Positions 53,170 to 63,107 of a stretch of DNA of 64,000 bases are shown here, one piece after another (the stretch's first letter is position 1; every line of letters begins with the position of its first letter). This DNA comes from SMWN01 sp965261165 (GTDB lineage Bacteria; Pseudomonadota; Gammaproteobacteria; Eutrophobiales; Eutrophobiaceae): the NCBI GenBank assembly GCA_965261165.1, contig OZ253445.1, positions 1,798,001 to 1,862,000 of the forward strand, in the 5' to 3' direction. Under the pieces are notes generated by a model that saw nothing but the letters and a program-made list of their open reading frames with translations, did not search any database and was not told the origin of the DNA. The position numbers and the translations under genes are program-made.

Positions 53170-55379
53170 GAAGTCATTCCTATTTCGCCATTTTTTTGAT
53201 TATCTTGCTTATGTATGATCGGTAGTCTGATTATCGCACTTACACCAAGTTTGTCCTGATTGTTTTCCAGCCAGACAACACCATTATGCTCTTCAATAAT
53301 TTTCTTTACGATGGCGAGACCTAGTCCCGCCCCTCTATTCTTGGTAGTCACATAGGGCTCGAAGATATGCTCCATGATATCTTCTTCGATACCAGGCCCA
53401 GAATCACTGATTTGAATCTCAACATACTCGGCGCCTGTTGTCGTCCGCCGAGTAGTAATATTCAATGTCGATTCCCTATTACTTTCGCAAGCATCAAAAG
53501 CATTTTTCAATAGATTATTAAAAACCTGTCTGAGTCTGTTTATGTCAGTGTTAATCATGGGTAGATCAGGCTCAAGATTCAGCGACACTTCAGTTTCTTG
53601 ATCGAGGCCAGCAAACAAATCCAGGACTTCACTCATCAAGGCATTAATATCAATGGTTTGAGTCTTTGTCTCCGGTGATCTTGCATAGTCTGTGAAGGTG
53701 TTAACCATCTCCTTCATGGTTTCTACTTGTTGAACTATCGTATTTGTTAGCCGATCAAACACATCTGCATCATTTTGGTCCATGGTGTGAAGATACTTAT
53801 GTCGTAATCGTTCGGCAGCAAGTTGTATTGGTGTCAGTGGATTCTTGATCTCATGAGCGAGTCGACGTGCCATCTCACTCCATGCCGCATTTTTTTGCCC
53901 TTGTATTAGCTCTGTGATATCGTCAAAGACGATGATGCAGCCTTCGTTTTTATCATGAGTGATTGAATGCGGTGTACCGCTACACATCAAAATTTGTCTT
54001 CCACTGTTTCCGAAGAACGTGATTTGTTCACGCCAATCTTTCTCGGTATTATCGTGGGATAGGATCGTCTCGCGCATGGGTTCGAGATAATGGTATTCCA
54101 GACAAATCTTTTCCAGAGATTTACCAATTACAGTATTAATAGGCATGCCCAAGATTTGCTCCGCACTGGCATTCGATGTGCGCAATATTTTATTTCGATC
54201 AAAAACTAACACGCCTGAAGAGAGTCTGCCAAGTACAGCCTCGAGATAGGCTTGTTGCATTTCTGCTTCATGCTGACTATGGCTTGCGGCATCGCTTGCT
54301 TGTGCAATTTTCTGAGTCATTTCATTAAAGGAAGCCACCAAAAATCCAAGTTCATCATTGCTCGTTACTGGTATCTGGGTGTGGTAATCACCTTCAGCAA
54401 TGGCTTTGGTTCCCTCTGCCATATCTTTGATGGGCGCAACATGTCTCTTAGAAAAATAAAATGCGGTCCAGATTGTTGCAAAGAGGCTGAACAAAAGAAC
54501 CAGCGTTAGGATCAAAATAAAACTAAGCTTAAGTTGCTCGCGAAGATAAGACAGTTCTTTATATTTGATATATGAGGTCTGAATGCTGTTGGTCAGTGTA
54601 TTTATTTCTTCCGAGATAGGATAGAGCGCTTGAATGATTCTTGAGTTATTACTTACGTTCGCGCTAGGCACGTTTACGACAACACGGATATGTAAGCCAG
54701 TAGTTATTGTATTATCTAGCCCTGTGTAGCTGCCGCCTTGTTGTAGTTGTAATAGGATAGTGTCACTCGGTCTGTCAGGAATAACGCTGGTGGTATTTTC
54801 TGAGCTAGAGGTAATGACACCACCTTGTCTATTTAACAGAGTAATTTCCTTGGCATTGGTGCGGGCACGTAATTCATCAATTTCAAAAGGTGTTTCTACA
54901 TCCGATACCTCGGATATTTCCTCTGCCATTTGATCTGTTTGTTTTAATAATTCCCTCATTCGTGCATCAAGAGAAAGCCTGCTCAGTTCGAGTGAGTCAT
55001 CTAGTGCTTGCTCAACGCGCAGATCAAACCAGCTATCAACGCCTCTATGTAAAAAATCCAAGGAGAAAAGGTAAACAATTAATACGGGCGTAACTGAAAG
55101 TGCTGTAAACATGCCAATCATACGCACGGTCATTCGTGTTCCAGACACCTGATCACGACGTTGTTTGATCAGGTGTCGCAAATTCAGGAATATAAGACTA
55201 ACTAATGCAAAAAGGCCAACGGTAATAAAAACCAATAATCCGGAATAAAAACGGCTGAACTGTGATGAATCCTTTAGTGCGTCGCTCATCATCAGCAAGG
55301 AGGTGAGCATACAAGCGAACAAAATAAGACCAGTATGGAGGATCAAGGTAGCTGGTCGTTTTACTCTGAACCGTTTCAT
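53166..55379 (-). CDS. ntrY: NtrY-like sensor histidine kinase
   Basis: About 737 residues from the ATG that overlaps the previous stop as ATGA (an earlier TTG/GTG-type extension of eight codons is unlikely). Membrane helices near 15-35, 50-75 and 85-110 precede a long periplasmic segment (about 115-280), a further helix, HAMP (YFSKRHVAPIKDMAEGTKAI), PAS (about 375-490, GVLVFDRNKILRTSNASAE), HisKA with the His of MARRLAHEIKNPLTPIQLAA, and HATPase (NNLLKNAFDACE, DSGPGIEED, GAGLGLAIVKKI). It pairs with the NtrX-like regulator; signals in relatives include nitrogen and redox state. It is embedded in the def-fmt-rsmB-trkA block. Confidence 0.93.
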   Translation of the reverse strand: MKRFRVKRPATLILHTGLILFACMLTSLLMMSDALKDSSQFSRFYSGLLVFITVGLFALVSLIFLNLRHLIKQRRDQVSGTRMTVRMIGMFTALSVTPVLIVYLFSLDFLHRGVDSWFDLRVEQALDDSLELSRLSLDARMRELLKQTDQMAEEISEVSDVETPFEIDELRARTNAKEITLLNRQGGVITSSSENTTSVIPDRPSDTILLQLQQGGSYTGLDNTITTGLHIRVVVNVPSANVSNNSRIIQALYPISEEINTLTNSIQTSYIKYKELSYLREQLKLSFILILTLVLLFSLFATIWTAFYFSKRHVAPIKDMAEGTKAIAEGDYHTQIPVTSNDELGFLVASFNEMTQKIAQASDAASHSQHEAEMQQAYLEAVLGRLSSGVLVFDRNKILRTSNASAEQILGMPINTVIGKSLEKICLEYHYLEPMRETILSHDNTEKDWREQITFFGNSGRQILMCSGTPHSITHDKNEGCIIVFDDITELIQGQKNAAWSEMARRLAHEIKNPLTPIQLAAERLRHKYLHTMDQNDADVFDRLTNTIVQQVETMKEMVNTFTDYARSPETKTQTIDINALMSEVLDLFAGLDQETEVSLNLEPDLPMINTDINRLRQVFNNLLKNAFDACESNRESTLNITTRRTTTGAEYVEIQISDSGPGIEEDIMEHIFEPYVTTKNRGAGLGLAIVKKIIEEHNGVVWLENNQDKLGVSAIIRLPIIHKQDNQKNGEIGMTS

Positions 55380-55978
55380 TGCTGAATCGTCCACTTGTAC
55401 CATGGGCTAGATAGTTGCCAATCTGGGGAAACGTAGGCTGACAATCTCAGCGGCGTTGGCAGTGATTCTGTATTTAAGCTGGCACGTACCAGTGCTGCAT
55501 ACGTTTTGCCCTGTTCTAGGGAAGCGATCTCTAAAAATGGATGATTGTTAATCGACCCCAAAAATTCGAGTGCACCATAAAAGCTTTGGAAGTGATGTTT
55601 GATACCAGTATTCAGTTCGGTAATTAGATACTGGTCACTAAGCGGGTGATGTTCCAGTCTTTGGCTCAATATTTTTTTACGAATCTTTCTGTCCCACAAC
55701 CACTTTCTAGTTTGCTTAGCTTGCACTTCGATATCAATCTGTAATGCGATCCCGTGTTCGAGCGCCTTAAGGGCTTCCTTACTGAAATGAAATTGTATAT
55801 CAGTATTGAGCCTATATTCGGAGCCAACCAAATTTAATTCTGCGTTTTCAATAATGAAACCATTGTTTGGTTTTGCTTGGTTTAATTCCGCATAAGATGA
55901 CAATGGCAACAGGAATAAGCCTGTCAAAACAGAGAAAAAAAAGAGTGACCACGCCTCAGATTTTTTGTAATTGAGCAT
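55376..55978 (-). CDS. DUF4390 exported protein
   Basis: About 200 residues from the ATG (MLNYKKSEAWSLFFF), with a signal peptide ending near LLPLSSYAEL. The body matches DUF4390: NAELNLVGSEYRLNTDIQFH, LEHGIALQIDIEVQ, and RLSAYVSPDWQLSSPWYKW. The function is not known; the family almost always sits between rsmB and an NtrY-type kinase, as here. The ORF could start further upstream inside rsmB, but those codons do not fit a signal peptide. The TGA overlaps the ntrY start. Confidence 0.88.
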   Translation of the reverse strand: MLNYKKSEAWSLFFFSVLTGLFLLPLSSYAELNQAKPNNGFIIENAELNLVGSEYRLNTDIQFHFSKEALKALEHGIALQIDIEVQAKQTRKWLWDRKIRKKILSQRLEHHPLSDQYLITELNTGIKHHFQSFYGALEFLGSINNHPFLEIASLEQGKTYAALVRASLNTESLPTPLRLSAYVSPDWQLSSPWYKWTIQQ

Positions 55979-57287
55979 AATAAAATCCATCCATTGCGTT
56001 ATCACCAGGCAGAATCTGTCGACCATACTCTGTGGTCATGCCCCACTTTGCCTGAATTGGTATTGAATTAGCGTCATTATATTTATTAGCGAAAGCAGCG
56101 ATTTGCTCGTCATTCTCTGCTTTAAATACTGAACAAGTAATATACAACAACTTGCCACCTTTGCTTAATAATGGCCACAATGCATCGAGTATCTCTGCCT
56201 GTAGAACTGTAATATTCTGGATATCTTTAGCTGTTCGTAAATATTTAATATCAGGATGTCTACGAATAACGCCAGAAGCACTACAGGGCGCATCAATCAA
56301 AATTCGGTCAAAGAATTGCTGGTCCCACCAATCATCCACGGCACGAACATCATTTTGCAGCAGTGTTGCGCCGAGACCAAGGCGTTCCAAAGTGCTTTCA
56401 AGTTTTTTGAATCTGTGCGGTTCTTTTTCGATAGCAACAACCTCTTGCAGAGTTGGAGATGATTCCAAAAGGTGCGCCAGCTTCCCGCCAGGAGCAGAGC
56501 ACGCATCAAGGACTCTTTCTCCCGATTGTGGTTCCAGCAAGGGGATGGCAAGTTGAGCTGCCAAATCTTGGACAGAGACATGGCCTTCGGAAAAATCAGG
56601 TAATACTTCCACGCCAGCAGGATGAGTGAGGACGAGTCCAGTTTGATTTAAATTCGATGCTTGGGCATCTATTCCAGCGACTTGCAGTTTCTTTAGATAA
56701 CTTTCCCGATCTGTCTTGCTTGAATTCACCCTCAAGCTCATGGGCGGTGGCAGATTATTTTCCTTGATGATTGATGGCCACTGTTCAGGATATTCATCTT
56801 GCAATCTATCTAGTAGCCAGATTGGATGCTCATTTTTGGCTGATTCATTGTTGGCGATGAGCGCTGGGAATTTTTCGTATTCCCTCTGGTAACGTCTTAA
56901 TACTGCATTGATCAGGTTTTTTGCCCAGGTTTTTTTTAAACCCTTACAGCTTTCAACGCTAGCAGAAACAGCCGCGTGGGCAGGTGTTCGCATATGGTCG
57001 AGCTGATAAAGGCCAATCAGGATAAGCGCTTTGACATCAAGGTCTTTTTCTTTGAGCTTTTTATCTAACAGCGAGCTGAGGATTAGATTTAGGCTATAGT
57101 AATGACGTATTACACCAAAACAAAGCGCTTGAGCAAGGGCACGCTCGCGCGGGTCCAGCATGGTATCTAATCCAACTGGTATCAGCATGGATAGAGGTTG
57201 TTTATCTTCAAATACCTTTGACAGAATCTGAGATGCGATTACTCGAGCCTGTCTGGATTCTGGTTTTGCTTTAATTGCTGGCACCAA
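55956..57287 (-). CDS. rsmB: 16S rRNA m5C967 methyltransferase
   Basis: The protein is 443 residues. The N-terminal NusB-like domain (about 10-140) contains DPRERALAQALCFGVIRHYY and LIGLYQLDHMRTPAHAAVSA. The C-terminal SAM domain has VLDACSAPGGKLAHLLE, LIDAPCSASGVIRRHPDIK (catalytic Cys) and LYITCSVFKAENDEQI (second Cys). It methylates C967 of 16S rRNA. The start is not ATG: TTG at 57287 or GTG at 57284, overlapping the end of fmt. This indicates coupled translation with fmt. Confidence 0.95.
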   Translation of the reverse strand: MVPAIKAKPESRQARVIASQILSKVFEDKQPLSMLIPVGLDTMLDPRERALAQALCFGVIRHYYSLNLILSSLLDKKLKEKDLDVKALILIGLYQLDHMRTPAHAAVSASVESCKGLKKTWAKNLINAVLRRYQREYEKFPALIANNESAKNEHPIWLLDRLQDEYPEQWPSIIKENNLPPPMSLRVNSSKTDRESYLKKLQVAGIDAQASNLNQTGLVLTHPAGVEVLPDFSEGHVSVQDLAAQLAIPLLEPQSGERVLDACSAPGGKLAHLLESSPTLQEVVAIEKEPHRFKKLESTLERLGLGATLLQNDVRAVDDWWDQQFFDRILIDAPCSASGVIRRHPDIKYLRTAKDIQNITVLQAEILDALWPLLSKGGKLLYITCSVFKAENDEQIAAFANKYNDANSIPIQAKWGMTTEYGRQILPGDNAMDGFYYAQLQKI

Positions 57288-58215
57288 AAGCTGGATTACC
57301 GTTCAGAAAATCAGCCACGGACATGGCGCGTTTACCCTGTAGCTGTAGTTGTAAAATCCTGAGCACGCCATCACCCGTCGCGATATCAATACCCGTCTTA
57401 CTAGCGTGAATGATCTCACCCGCTGGAGATGTGGATGTGGACTCAAGGATCTCTGCCTGCCATATGCGAAGAGATAAGCCTTCTATTTTTGTGTGACAGA
57501 CCGGAGCAGGGTTAAATGCTCGTATGGCACAATCAATGGTTTCAGCAGATTGAGTCCAATCGATTCTAGCTTCTGATTTGGTGATTTTCTCAGCGTAGCA
57601 GGCTAGAGCATTGTCCTGAACAATGGCTTGCAGGTCGCCAGAAACTAGGGCATCTAATATTTCTAGTAAGCATTTACTACCAATATTAGCAAGTATTTTA
57701 TGTATTATTCCTGATGTATCAAAGGGACTTATCGTGTAATTTTTTTGTAGCAATATTGGTCCAGTGTCCAGCCCACTATCCATTTGTATGATAGTGATAC
57801 CTGTTTCCTTATCTCCTGCTTGGATAGCACGCTGAATGGGTGCTGCACCTCTCCACCTTGGTAGTAGGGAGGTATGCACATTGATACAGCCGTATTTGGG
57901 AGCATTCAGAATAGTTTCGGGCAGTAACATTCCATAGGCGGCAACGACCATCAAATCTATCTTGGTGAGCCTGCCTTCCAGCGCAAGTAGTTCAGATGCA
58001 GAAGGTTGCATGACCTCTAGCCCATTATCGAGAGCCAGTGTTTTTACAGCACTGGCTATGAGTTTACGTCCCCGACCAGAAGGTCTGTCAGGCTGGGTTA
58101 GTACCATTGTGATCTGGTGTTTCGATTCTTCCAGCAATGTTTTTAATATGGTTGCAGCCAGCCCAGGCGTGCCAGCAAAGGCGATGCGCAATTCCCTCTG
58201 GCGTAGGTTTTCCAT
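57271..58215 (-). CDS. fmt: Methionyl-tRNA formyltransferase
   Basis: The protein is 314 residues and formylates initiator Met-tRNA with 10-formyl-THF. Visible motifs are RIAFAGTPGLAATIL, the catalytic INVHTSLLPRWRGAAPIQRA (Asn, His) and MDSGLDTGPILLQKN (Asp). The C-terminal OB-like domain (about 210-314) ends GNPAFGASN. It lies 32 bases after def on the same strand and overlaps rsmB, the conserved def-fmt-rsmB operon. Confidence 0.97.
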   Translation of the reverse strand: MENLRQRELRIAFAGTPGLAATILKTLLEESKHQITMVLTQPDRPSGRGRKLIASAVKTLALDNGLEVMQPSASELLALEGRLTKIDLMVVAAYGMLLPETILNAPKYGCINVHTSLLPRWRGAAPIQRAIQAGDKETGITIIQMDSGLDTGPILLQKNYTISPFDTSGIIHKILANIGSKCLLEILDALVSGDLQAIVQDNALACYAEKITKSEARIDWTQSAETIDCAIRAFNPAPVCHTKIEGLSLRIWQAEILESTSTSPAGEIIHASKTGIDIATGDGVLRILQLQLQGKRAMSVADFLNGNPAFGASN

Positions 58216-58247
58216 ATTAGTTATTCCGCGTGCAGCTTTTTTTTGAA

Positions 58248-58760
58248 TCAGAGAACGGTCGCTTGAAATTTTTCTTGTTTTTCAAGTTTCTTACGTAGAC
58301 GTTGTCTTTTCATTGGCGAGAGATGATCGATGAATAATTTTCCATTAAGGTGATCTATTTCGTGCTGAATACAGATCGCCAGTAAACCATCCGCATTATC
58401 TTCAATAACATCACCACTGAGATCCATGTAACGATATTTGATCTTTTCGGCACGAGTCACCAAGTCATAGTACTCAGGGACTGAGAGGCAGCCTTCCTGA
58501 CTTTCTTCAGTCCCTTCAGAAGATAAAATCTCCGCGTTAATCAAGTACATAGGCTCATTTTTTTCAGAAGATAGATCGATGACGATAAGGCGTTTTTGGA
58601 TGTTCACCTGGGTTGCGGCAAGGCCAATACCATGACTGTCGTACATTGTTTCCAACATATCTTTCGCCAATGAGCGACAATTTTCATCTATCGTTTCAAA
58701 AGGAATAGCTTTTTTACGCAGTCCGTTGTCAGGGAAATGCAGGACTTCCAATAGCGCCAC
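58248..58760 (-). CDS. def: Peptide deformylase
   Basis: The protein is 170 residues, a class I deformylase that removes the formyl group from nascent proteins. All three motifs are intact: GIGLAATQV, EGCLSVPEY (metal Cys) and QHEIDHLNGKLF (two metal His and the catalytic Glu). It heads the def-fmt-rsmB operon and is divergent from the LysM gene, with ~150 bp between. Confidence 0.97.
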   Translation of the reverse strand: MALLEVLHFPDNGLRKKAIPFETIDENCRSLAKDMLETMYDSHGIGLAATQVNIQKRLIVIDLSSEKNEPMYLINAEILSSEGTEESQEGCLSVPEYYDLVTRAEKIKYRYMDLSGDVIEDNADGLLAICIQHEIDHLNGKLFIDHLSPMKRQRLRKKLEKQEKFQATVL

Positions 58761-58910
58761 GTTTTTTAAACTCCACTGTTAGCAACTTACTGATAGTATA
58801 TAGAAAAATGATTATTTCGTAACAAACAGCCTGAATAAAATGCGATATTACTTATATTTTGCAGTTTTTTCTGCTAATCTACATTAAGGAACGTACGTAA
58901 GGTAATAATC

Positions 58911-60101
58911 ATGTTTAAGAAAATCTGTTTTTTGCTGGTGTGTATCTCGTTAACGTCTACTTCGATTGCCGACACGGTGACGCTGAATCCTGACCATCCA
59001 GGCGATTATGTGGTTAAGAAAGGCGACACTCTCTGGGATATCTCCGCGCAGTTTTTACAAGAGCCATGGAAGTGGCCTAGTATCTGGAAGGGCAATCCAC
59101 AGATTGAGAATCCGCATCTAATCTATCCTGGTGATATCATCTCCTTATCATTTAAGAATGGGCAGCCCGTGTTGTCAGTTAATGGTAATGGCTCGGCTAC
59201 GATGACCAATAATCGTAATGTCAAATTATCACCAATTGCGCGCTCTTATGAGAGAGATGATGCCATCCAATCAATCCCCGTTGATGCTATCCAGCAGTTT
59301 TTGGGCGGGCCTCTTCGTATTGTTACTGATGAAGAAATGTCTAGTTGGCCCTACGTTGTATCAAGTCATCGTGGGCATTTGATATCAGGGTTAGGCAACA
59401 GGCTGTATGTGAGGGGCCTACCCGAGGATTCTACGGAGATCCATTATGCTCTATATCGAAAAGGCTCTGCGTACACTAACCCACTTAAGAACAAAGATAA
59501 AATTCTTGGGTATGAGGCGCTTTATCTGGGCGATGTCGTGATTGAGAAACGGGGTGATCCTGCTTCAGCTATTGTGACCCTGTCTAAACGAGAAATCCTT
59601 AATGGAGATAGGCTCGTTGTTGAATCTGATAAAGATGCCAATAATAGATTTATTCCAAGCACCCCTGAGCGTGAGGTCAATGCAAATATATTATCTGTAG
59701 TGGATGGTGTTGCTGAGATAGGTCAATATCAGATCGTTGTAGTTGATGTAGGTGATAGTGGTGGCGTTAAGGTCGGCAGTGTTTTGGGTATTTACCAGAG
59801 TGGTAAAACTGTAGAAGATGAAATAGCTACTGATATAAAAAGAAATGTAAAGTTAGAAATTGACGAGAATGACGCTCTGGGAGGCATAATCGACAGTATC
59901 AGAAATTCTTTTAGGGATCTCAACAATTCTGATTTAGTGGAATATTTGGGTCAGCCAGACAGTAAGTCAGAATTGGTTGAACTCCCTGCTGAATATGCTG
60001 GTGTTTTGATGGTATTCCGTACCTTTGATAATATTAGTTATGGTCTGGTGATGGAAGCAGTGAGTGCCATTAATATACTTGATAGTGTAAGAAATTTGTA
60101 A
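58911..60101 (+). CDS. Exported LysM-domain protein
   Basis: The protein is 396 residues with a signal peptide (MFKKICFLLVCISLTSTSIA). A LysM domain at about 32-82 includes YVVKKGDTLWDISAQFLQEPWKWPS (quoted in part) and NPHLIYPGDIISL, so it binds peptidoglycan. The rest (about 120-396) is a beta-rich region of unknown fold with GDVVIEKRGDPASAIV and YAGVLMVFRTFDNISYGLVM. This gene is typically placed divergent from def in gammaproteobacteria, often before dprA; dprA is not found here, and repeats and IS debris follow instead. Confidence 0.9.
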   Translation: MFKKICFLLVCISLTSTSIADTVTLNPDHPGDYVVKKGDTLWDISAQFLQEPWKWPSIWKGNPQIENPHLIYPGDIISLSFKNGQPVLSVNGNGSATMTNNRNVKLSPIARSYERDDAIQSIPVDAIQQFLGGPLRIVTDEEMSSWPYVVSSHRGHLISGLGNRLYVRGLPEDSTEIHYALYRKGSAYTNPLKNKDKILGYEALYLGDVVIEKRGDPASAIVTLSKREILNGDRLVVESDKDANNRFIPSTPEREVNANILSVVDGVAEIGQYQIVVVDVGDSGGVKVGSVLGIYQSGKTVEDEIATDIKRNVKLEIDENDALGGIIDSIRNSFRDLNNSDLVEYLGQPDSKSELVELPAEYAGVLMVFRTFDNISYGLVMEAVSAINILDSVRNL

Positions 60102-60118
60102 ATCTAAAAACTTAAATT

Positions 60119-60290
60119 TTAGACCTTTACAGCATAAAACCCCTCAATGAGCGTGCTTTTAGCTACTACTTATCCATTATCGAGCATTCAGACACAATAC
60201 ATCTACAGATAACATATTTATTGCAGTAGATTCATTCCCCGCTTATAAGGTGATGGCTCATTGCGATCAGCCTAGCACGGGCTTTATTCC
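60119..60290 (+). repeat. Dispersed repeat, copy C (internally deleted)
   Basis: It begins TTAGACCTTTACAGCATAAA, then follows copy B through CCCCTCAATGAGCGTGC and CATTATCGAGCATTCAGACA to CAGATAACATATTTATTGCA. About 100 bases of the left part are missing compared with copies A and B. It follows the LysM gene immediately. Confidence 0.7.
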
Positions 60291-60310
60291 TTCTCTAACC
60301 CTAAATATCG

Positions 60311-60509
60311 TGCTGTTGGCCCAAAGCTAAAATATCACCTTTTGACTTCTTCAGAGGGGATAATGACAGAGGAAAGAATTACATTGAGCAAAACAGAACT
60401 TGACCGAGTATCAGTTATTCATTCCATTATCGACCGCTGGCTTACGCCGGCACGGCCAGACACAAGCGGCATGGTAACCTCAATTGACAAGTCGAAAGCA
60501 ACCCAATGA
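60311..60509 (+). mobile_element. Left end of an ISNCY-type element with truncated transposase
   Basis: After TTGGCCCAAAGCTAAAATAT (close to a sequence at 46890) comes an ATG at 60363 giving MTEERITLSKTELDRVSVIH, then SIIDRWLTPA, the start of ISNCY-type transposases with an N-terminal HTH. The match then stops and the frame closes at 60509. Only the first ~30 residues are transposase-like; the rest of the element is missing. Confidence 0.6.
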
Positions 60510-60593
60510 CGAAAAGATTTTGACACAGACGACTGCATAAATGCAGTCAGTAGAACTGAGTCTGGGACAGAAGTATCGCTCCTTGCCAGAATG

Positions 60594-60652
60594 GCGGGGG
60601 ATTTAAACAACCCCCCGCTAATGAGATTAGAATGGCGGGATTGAAACCCCGC
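60594..60652. terminator. Two GC-rich hairpins downstream of the surface-protein gene
   Basis: Hairpin one: GCGGGGG (60594-60600) with CCCCCGC (60612-60618). Hairpin two: GCGGG (60635-60639) with CCCGC (60648-60652). They lie just after the stop of the minus-strand surface protein and may end its transcript, although neither has a clear U-run. Confidence 0.45.
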
Positions 60653-60669
60653 TGCTGGGATTAGACAGC

Positions 60670-62745
60670 TCAGAACTGCATCTGGCCTTCCAACAGGATG
60701 GCGTTATTGTCACCAGTACTATTACCAATGCTGTCATTGCCGGTCTGGTGTTCCCCGAATAGATTCAGGCTGAAGGGGATATTCGGGTTCCAGCGCATCC
60801 CTAGACGATAATACCTACTGTTGCTGAGACGTACCTCACCGTATGGGGTCAATAAGCCGCCCCCAGAGGTGGAGAATCCATAACCCATATTGGCCTGCAA
60901 TCGTCCACGGTAGTTCTGATTCTGGTGGCCCTGATCCCTTGGGCCCTTGGGTAGACCTTGCCAGATCTGACTGCTGCCACTAACACCAACATCACCATAG
61001 CCATAACCTGGGGTCAGGCTGAATGCCAGCCCCTGTCCACGTAGACCTGGATCCAGCACAATTGTGCCCTGAACGCCCCATTCTCTATAGTCGTCACGTC
61101 CCAGCAGGGTGTGTAACTTGCCTTCCATGGTCAGGCCGCCGTTGGTATAGCGTAAGCCTGTCCCCAAGATGGCACCAATACCCGTGTCACCATCACCGCC
61201 ATCATAGCGCATGCCCAGCTCTATCAACGGCCGTAATAGGCCTCCAGATAAACCATAGGTATGCTCAAACTCCAGCAATAAGCGCAGCCGTTGGCTGTCA
61301 ATGCTTTGTTCTCTAATACGGGCATCTAGGGCGTTGTCAACCAAGGGGTTATCGATGTCGGTGCGCGCCCATAGGAAGTCGCCTTTGAGGCTCAAGCCTG
61401 GCACCTTAGACAGGCCGGCCTTGGCACCAGTGGCGAAAGACCATAGGCGGGTATCGCTGCTAATGCTATTGCTGTTGTCTTCGATTTCTAGCTCGCCTTC
61501 GCCGTAGCCAACGCTGCCCCAGAGATGGTTGCCTTGGTTAGACCAGGCCAGATATGGGTGGACACTGAGTGATTGATGGTTGTAGCTCCCAGTATTGGTA
61601 TCTTGGGTATAGTCAGCATCACCCTCGCTCCAGGACACCATAGTGCCCAGTAGCAGGTGTTTGTCTATGCGTTTGTCGATACCAAACTGGGCACTGAACA
61701 GATCACCACTCCAGTCAATATCACTATCACCATCAAGGCTGAGGTAATCGCCACCAGCCCATAGGCTCAGACCAGAACCATAGCCCAGGTCATGACGACT
61801 GCCGCTACCTGCCGCTGTATTCCCTGCCGTATTTAAAGGCAGCACCAAGGATAAGTTGCTCAATATGCGCTTCCAATCCATGCTGCCGTCTTTCAGTGAA
61901 CGGATGTAGCCAAGCAACTGTGCCTGATTATCCAATTGCAGGGTCTGCCCGTCTAACTGATAGCTTGCCTTTGGTGGTGTGCCCGTGGATAGGAGAGTAT
62001 CAATGCGGTTACTCACTGCTGTCATGATGCTCGCCACTGTGCCCTGAGTGAGTTTTGATAAAACCTCATCGTTCAAGGCACTGGCACCCATCAAGCTGTC
62101 GGGGGCAGCCTGGACGCTAATGGTAACCATGGCGCTATTCATGCCGGCGCTATTAGTGGCGGTGATGGTGTAAGTCACTGCATTAGCGACCGCAGTTGGT
62201 GTGCCCGAGATGCTGCCAGTGGTGGTATCAATGGATAGTCCGGCTGGCAGGTCTGGGTTGATGCTGTAGCTAGCCACTGCACCACCCGTATTTATAATGG
62301 TGATGGGGTTAGTAGTAATGGGGGTGCCCACGGTGGCGGTCAGCGTACTGGGGTTGATGCTGATACTCGGGGCGGCTACGGCTACGGGTGCCGCATTGAC
62401 GGTGATGGCTACTGTCGCAGTGTCCGTATCACTGGCATTGGTTGCAGTGATGGTGTAGGTGATTTCGTTTGCAGCCGCCGTTGGCGTACCTGAGATGGTG
62501 CCAGTGCTTGTGTCAAATAACAGTCCATTACTAATATCCGGGGCGATGCTATAGCTGGCAACCGCACCACCGGCTGAGGCATCAATGCTTATATCCGCAA
62601 TAGCCGTACCCGCTGTTGCCGTTACGGTGGCGGGGGTGATGCTGATACTCGGGGCGGCTATTGCTGCCGCATTGACGGTGATGGTTACTGTCGCAGTGTC
62701 CGTATCACTGGCATTGGTTGCGAGTACCGACCTGCTGCTCCCCCG
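60670..62745 (-). pseudogene. Ig-repeat/beta-barrel surface protein, 5'-truncated
   Basis: The reading frame is open for about 690 codons, with no start codon at its upstream end: homology to Ig repeats stops abruptly near 62725 and a stop codon lies at 62746-62748. The N-terminal third holds putative-Ig (He_PIG-like) repeats with DTSTGTISGTPTAAANEITY, then the near copy DTTTGSISGTPTAVANAVTY. The C-terminal ~330 residues form an autotransporter-like barrel (SGLSLWAGGDYLSLDGDSD, GMRWNPNIPFSLNLFGEHQ) ending ILLEGQMQF with the terminal Phe of outer-membrane barrels. A GTG at 62331 could give a 553-residue product, but it would lack a signal peptide. Probably a dead adhesin. Confidence 0.8.
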
Positions 62746-63107
62746 CTATTTCGTTTCGTGGCATAGTTTTAATATCCACTGCTTTAGATGATGCGTTTAG
62801 TTTGAACCAGATAGTCGTTTAGTTTGAACCAATAGAATCTTGATATTATTTAAATCAACCGACAACCGCCTAGCATGACTTAAGCTAGACGGTGAAGTCT
62901 ACCTCAGGCAAGACCTGATTAAAACAGGGTCTGGTTATTAATAGTGTTGTAGCAATCATGCTGTATAAATAGGCTGACTAGATAGAAATAGTGCACTTCC
63001 GCCGTTTGCGACGACAGGCGTGGTTTAGACGATATGCAGTCATCTGATTGCTCTATATTCAATGCAGTTAAATCAAGGTGGCTGCCCCAGATGCTCAGGT
63101 AAAGGAA
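62746..63107. other. Junction region upstream of the truncated surface gene
   Basis: No gene. It contains a tandem CGTTTAGTTTGAACCA pair (about 62789-62800 and 62814-62831) and AACCGACAACCGCC near 62857, resembling the CCGACAAGCC IS end. The missing 5' part of the surface gene was probably removed by an insertion here. Confidence 0.45.

Noticed and set aside
55378..55403. Upstream extension of the NtrY-like protein
   Set aside because: The ATG overlapping the DUF4390 stop as ATGA is the standard coupled start; the longer form adds no conserved sequence.
62585..62791. Plus-strand hydrophobic small ORF
   Set aside because: Antisense of the Ig-repeat coding sequence; no signal of its own.
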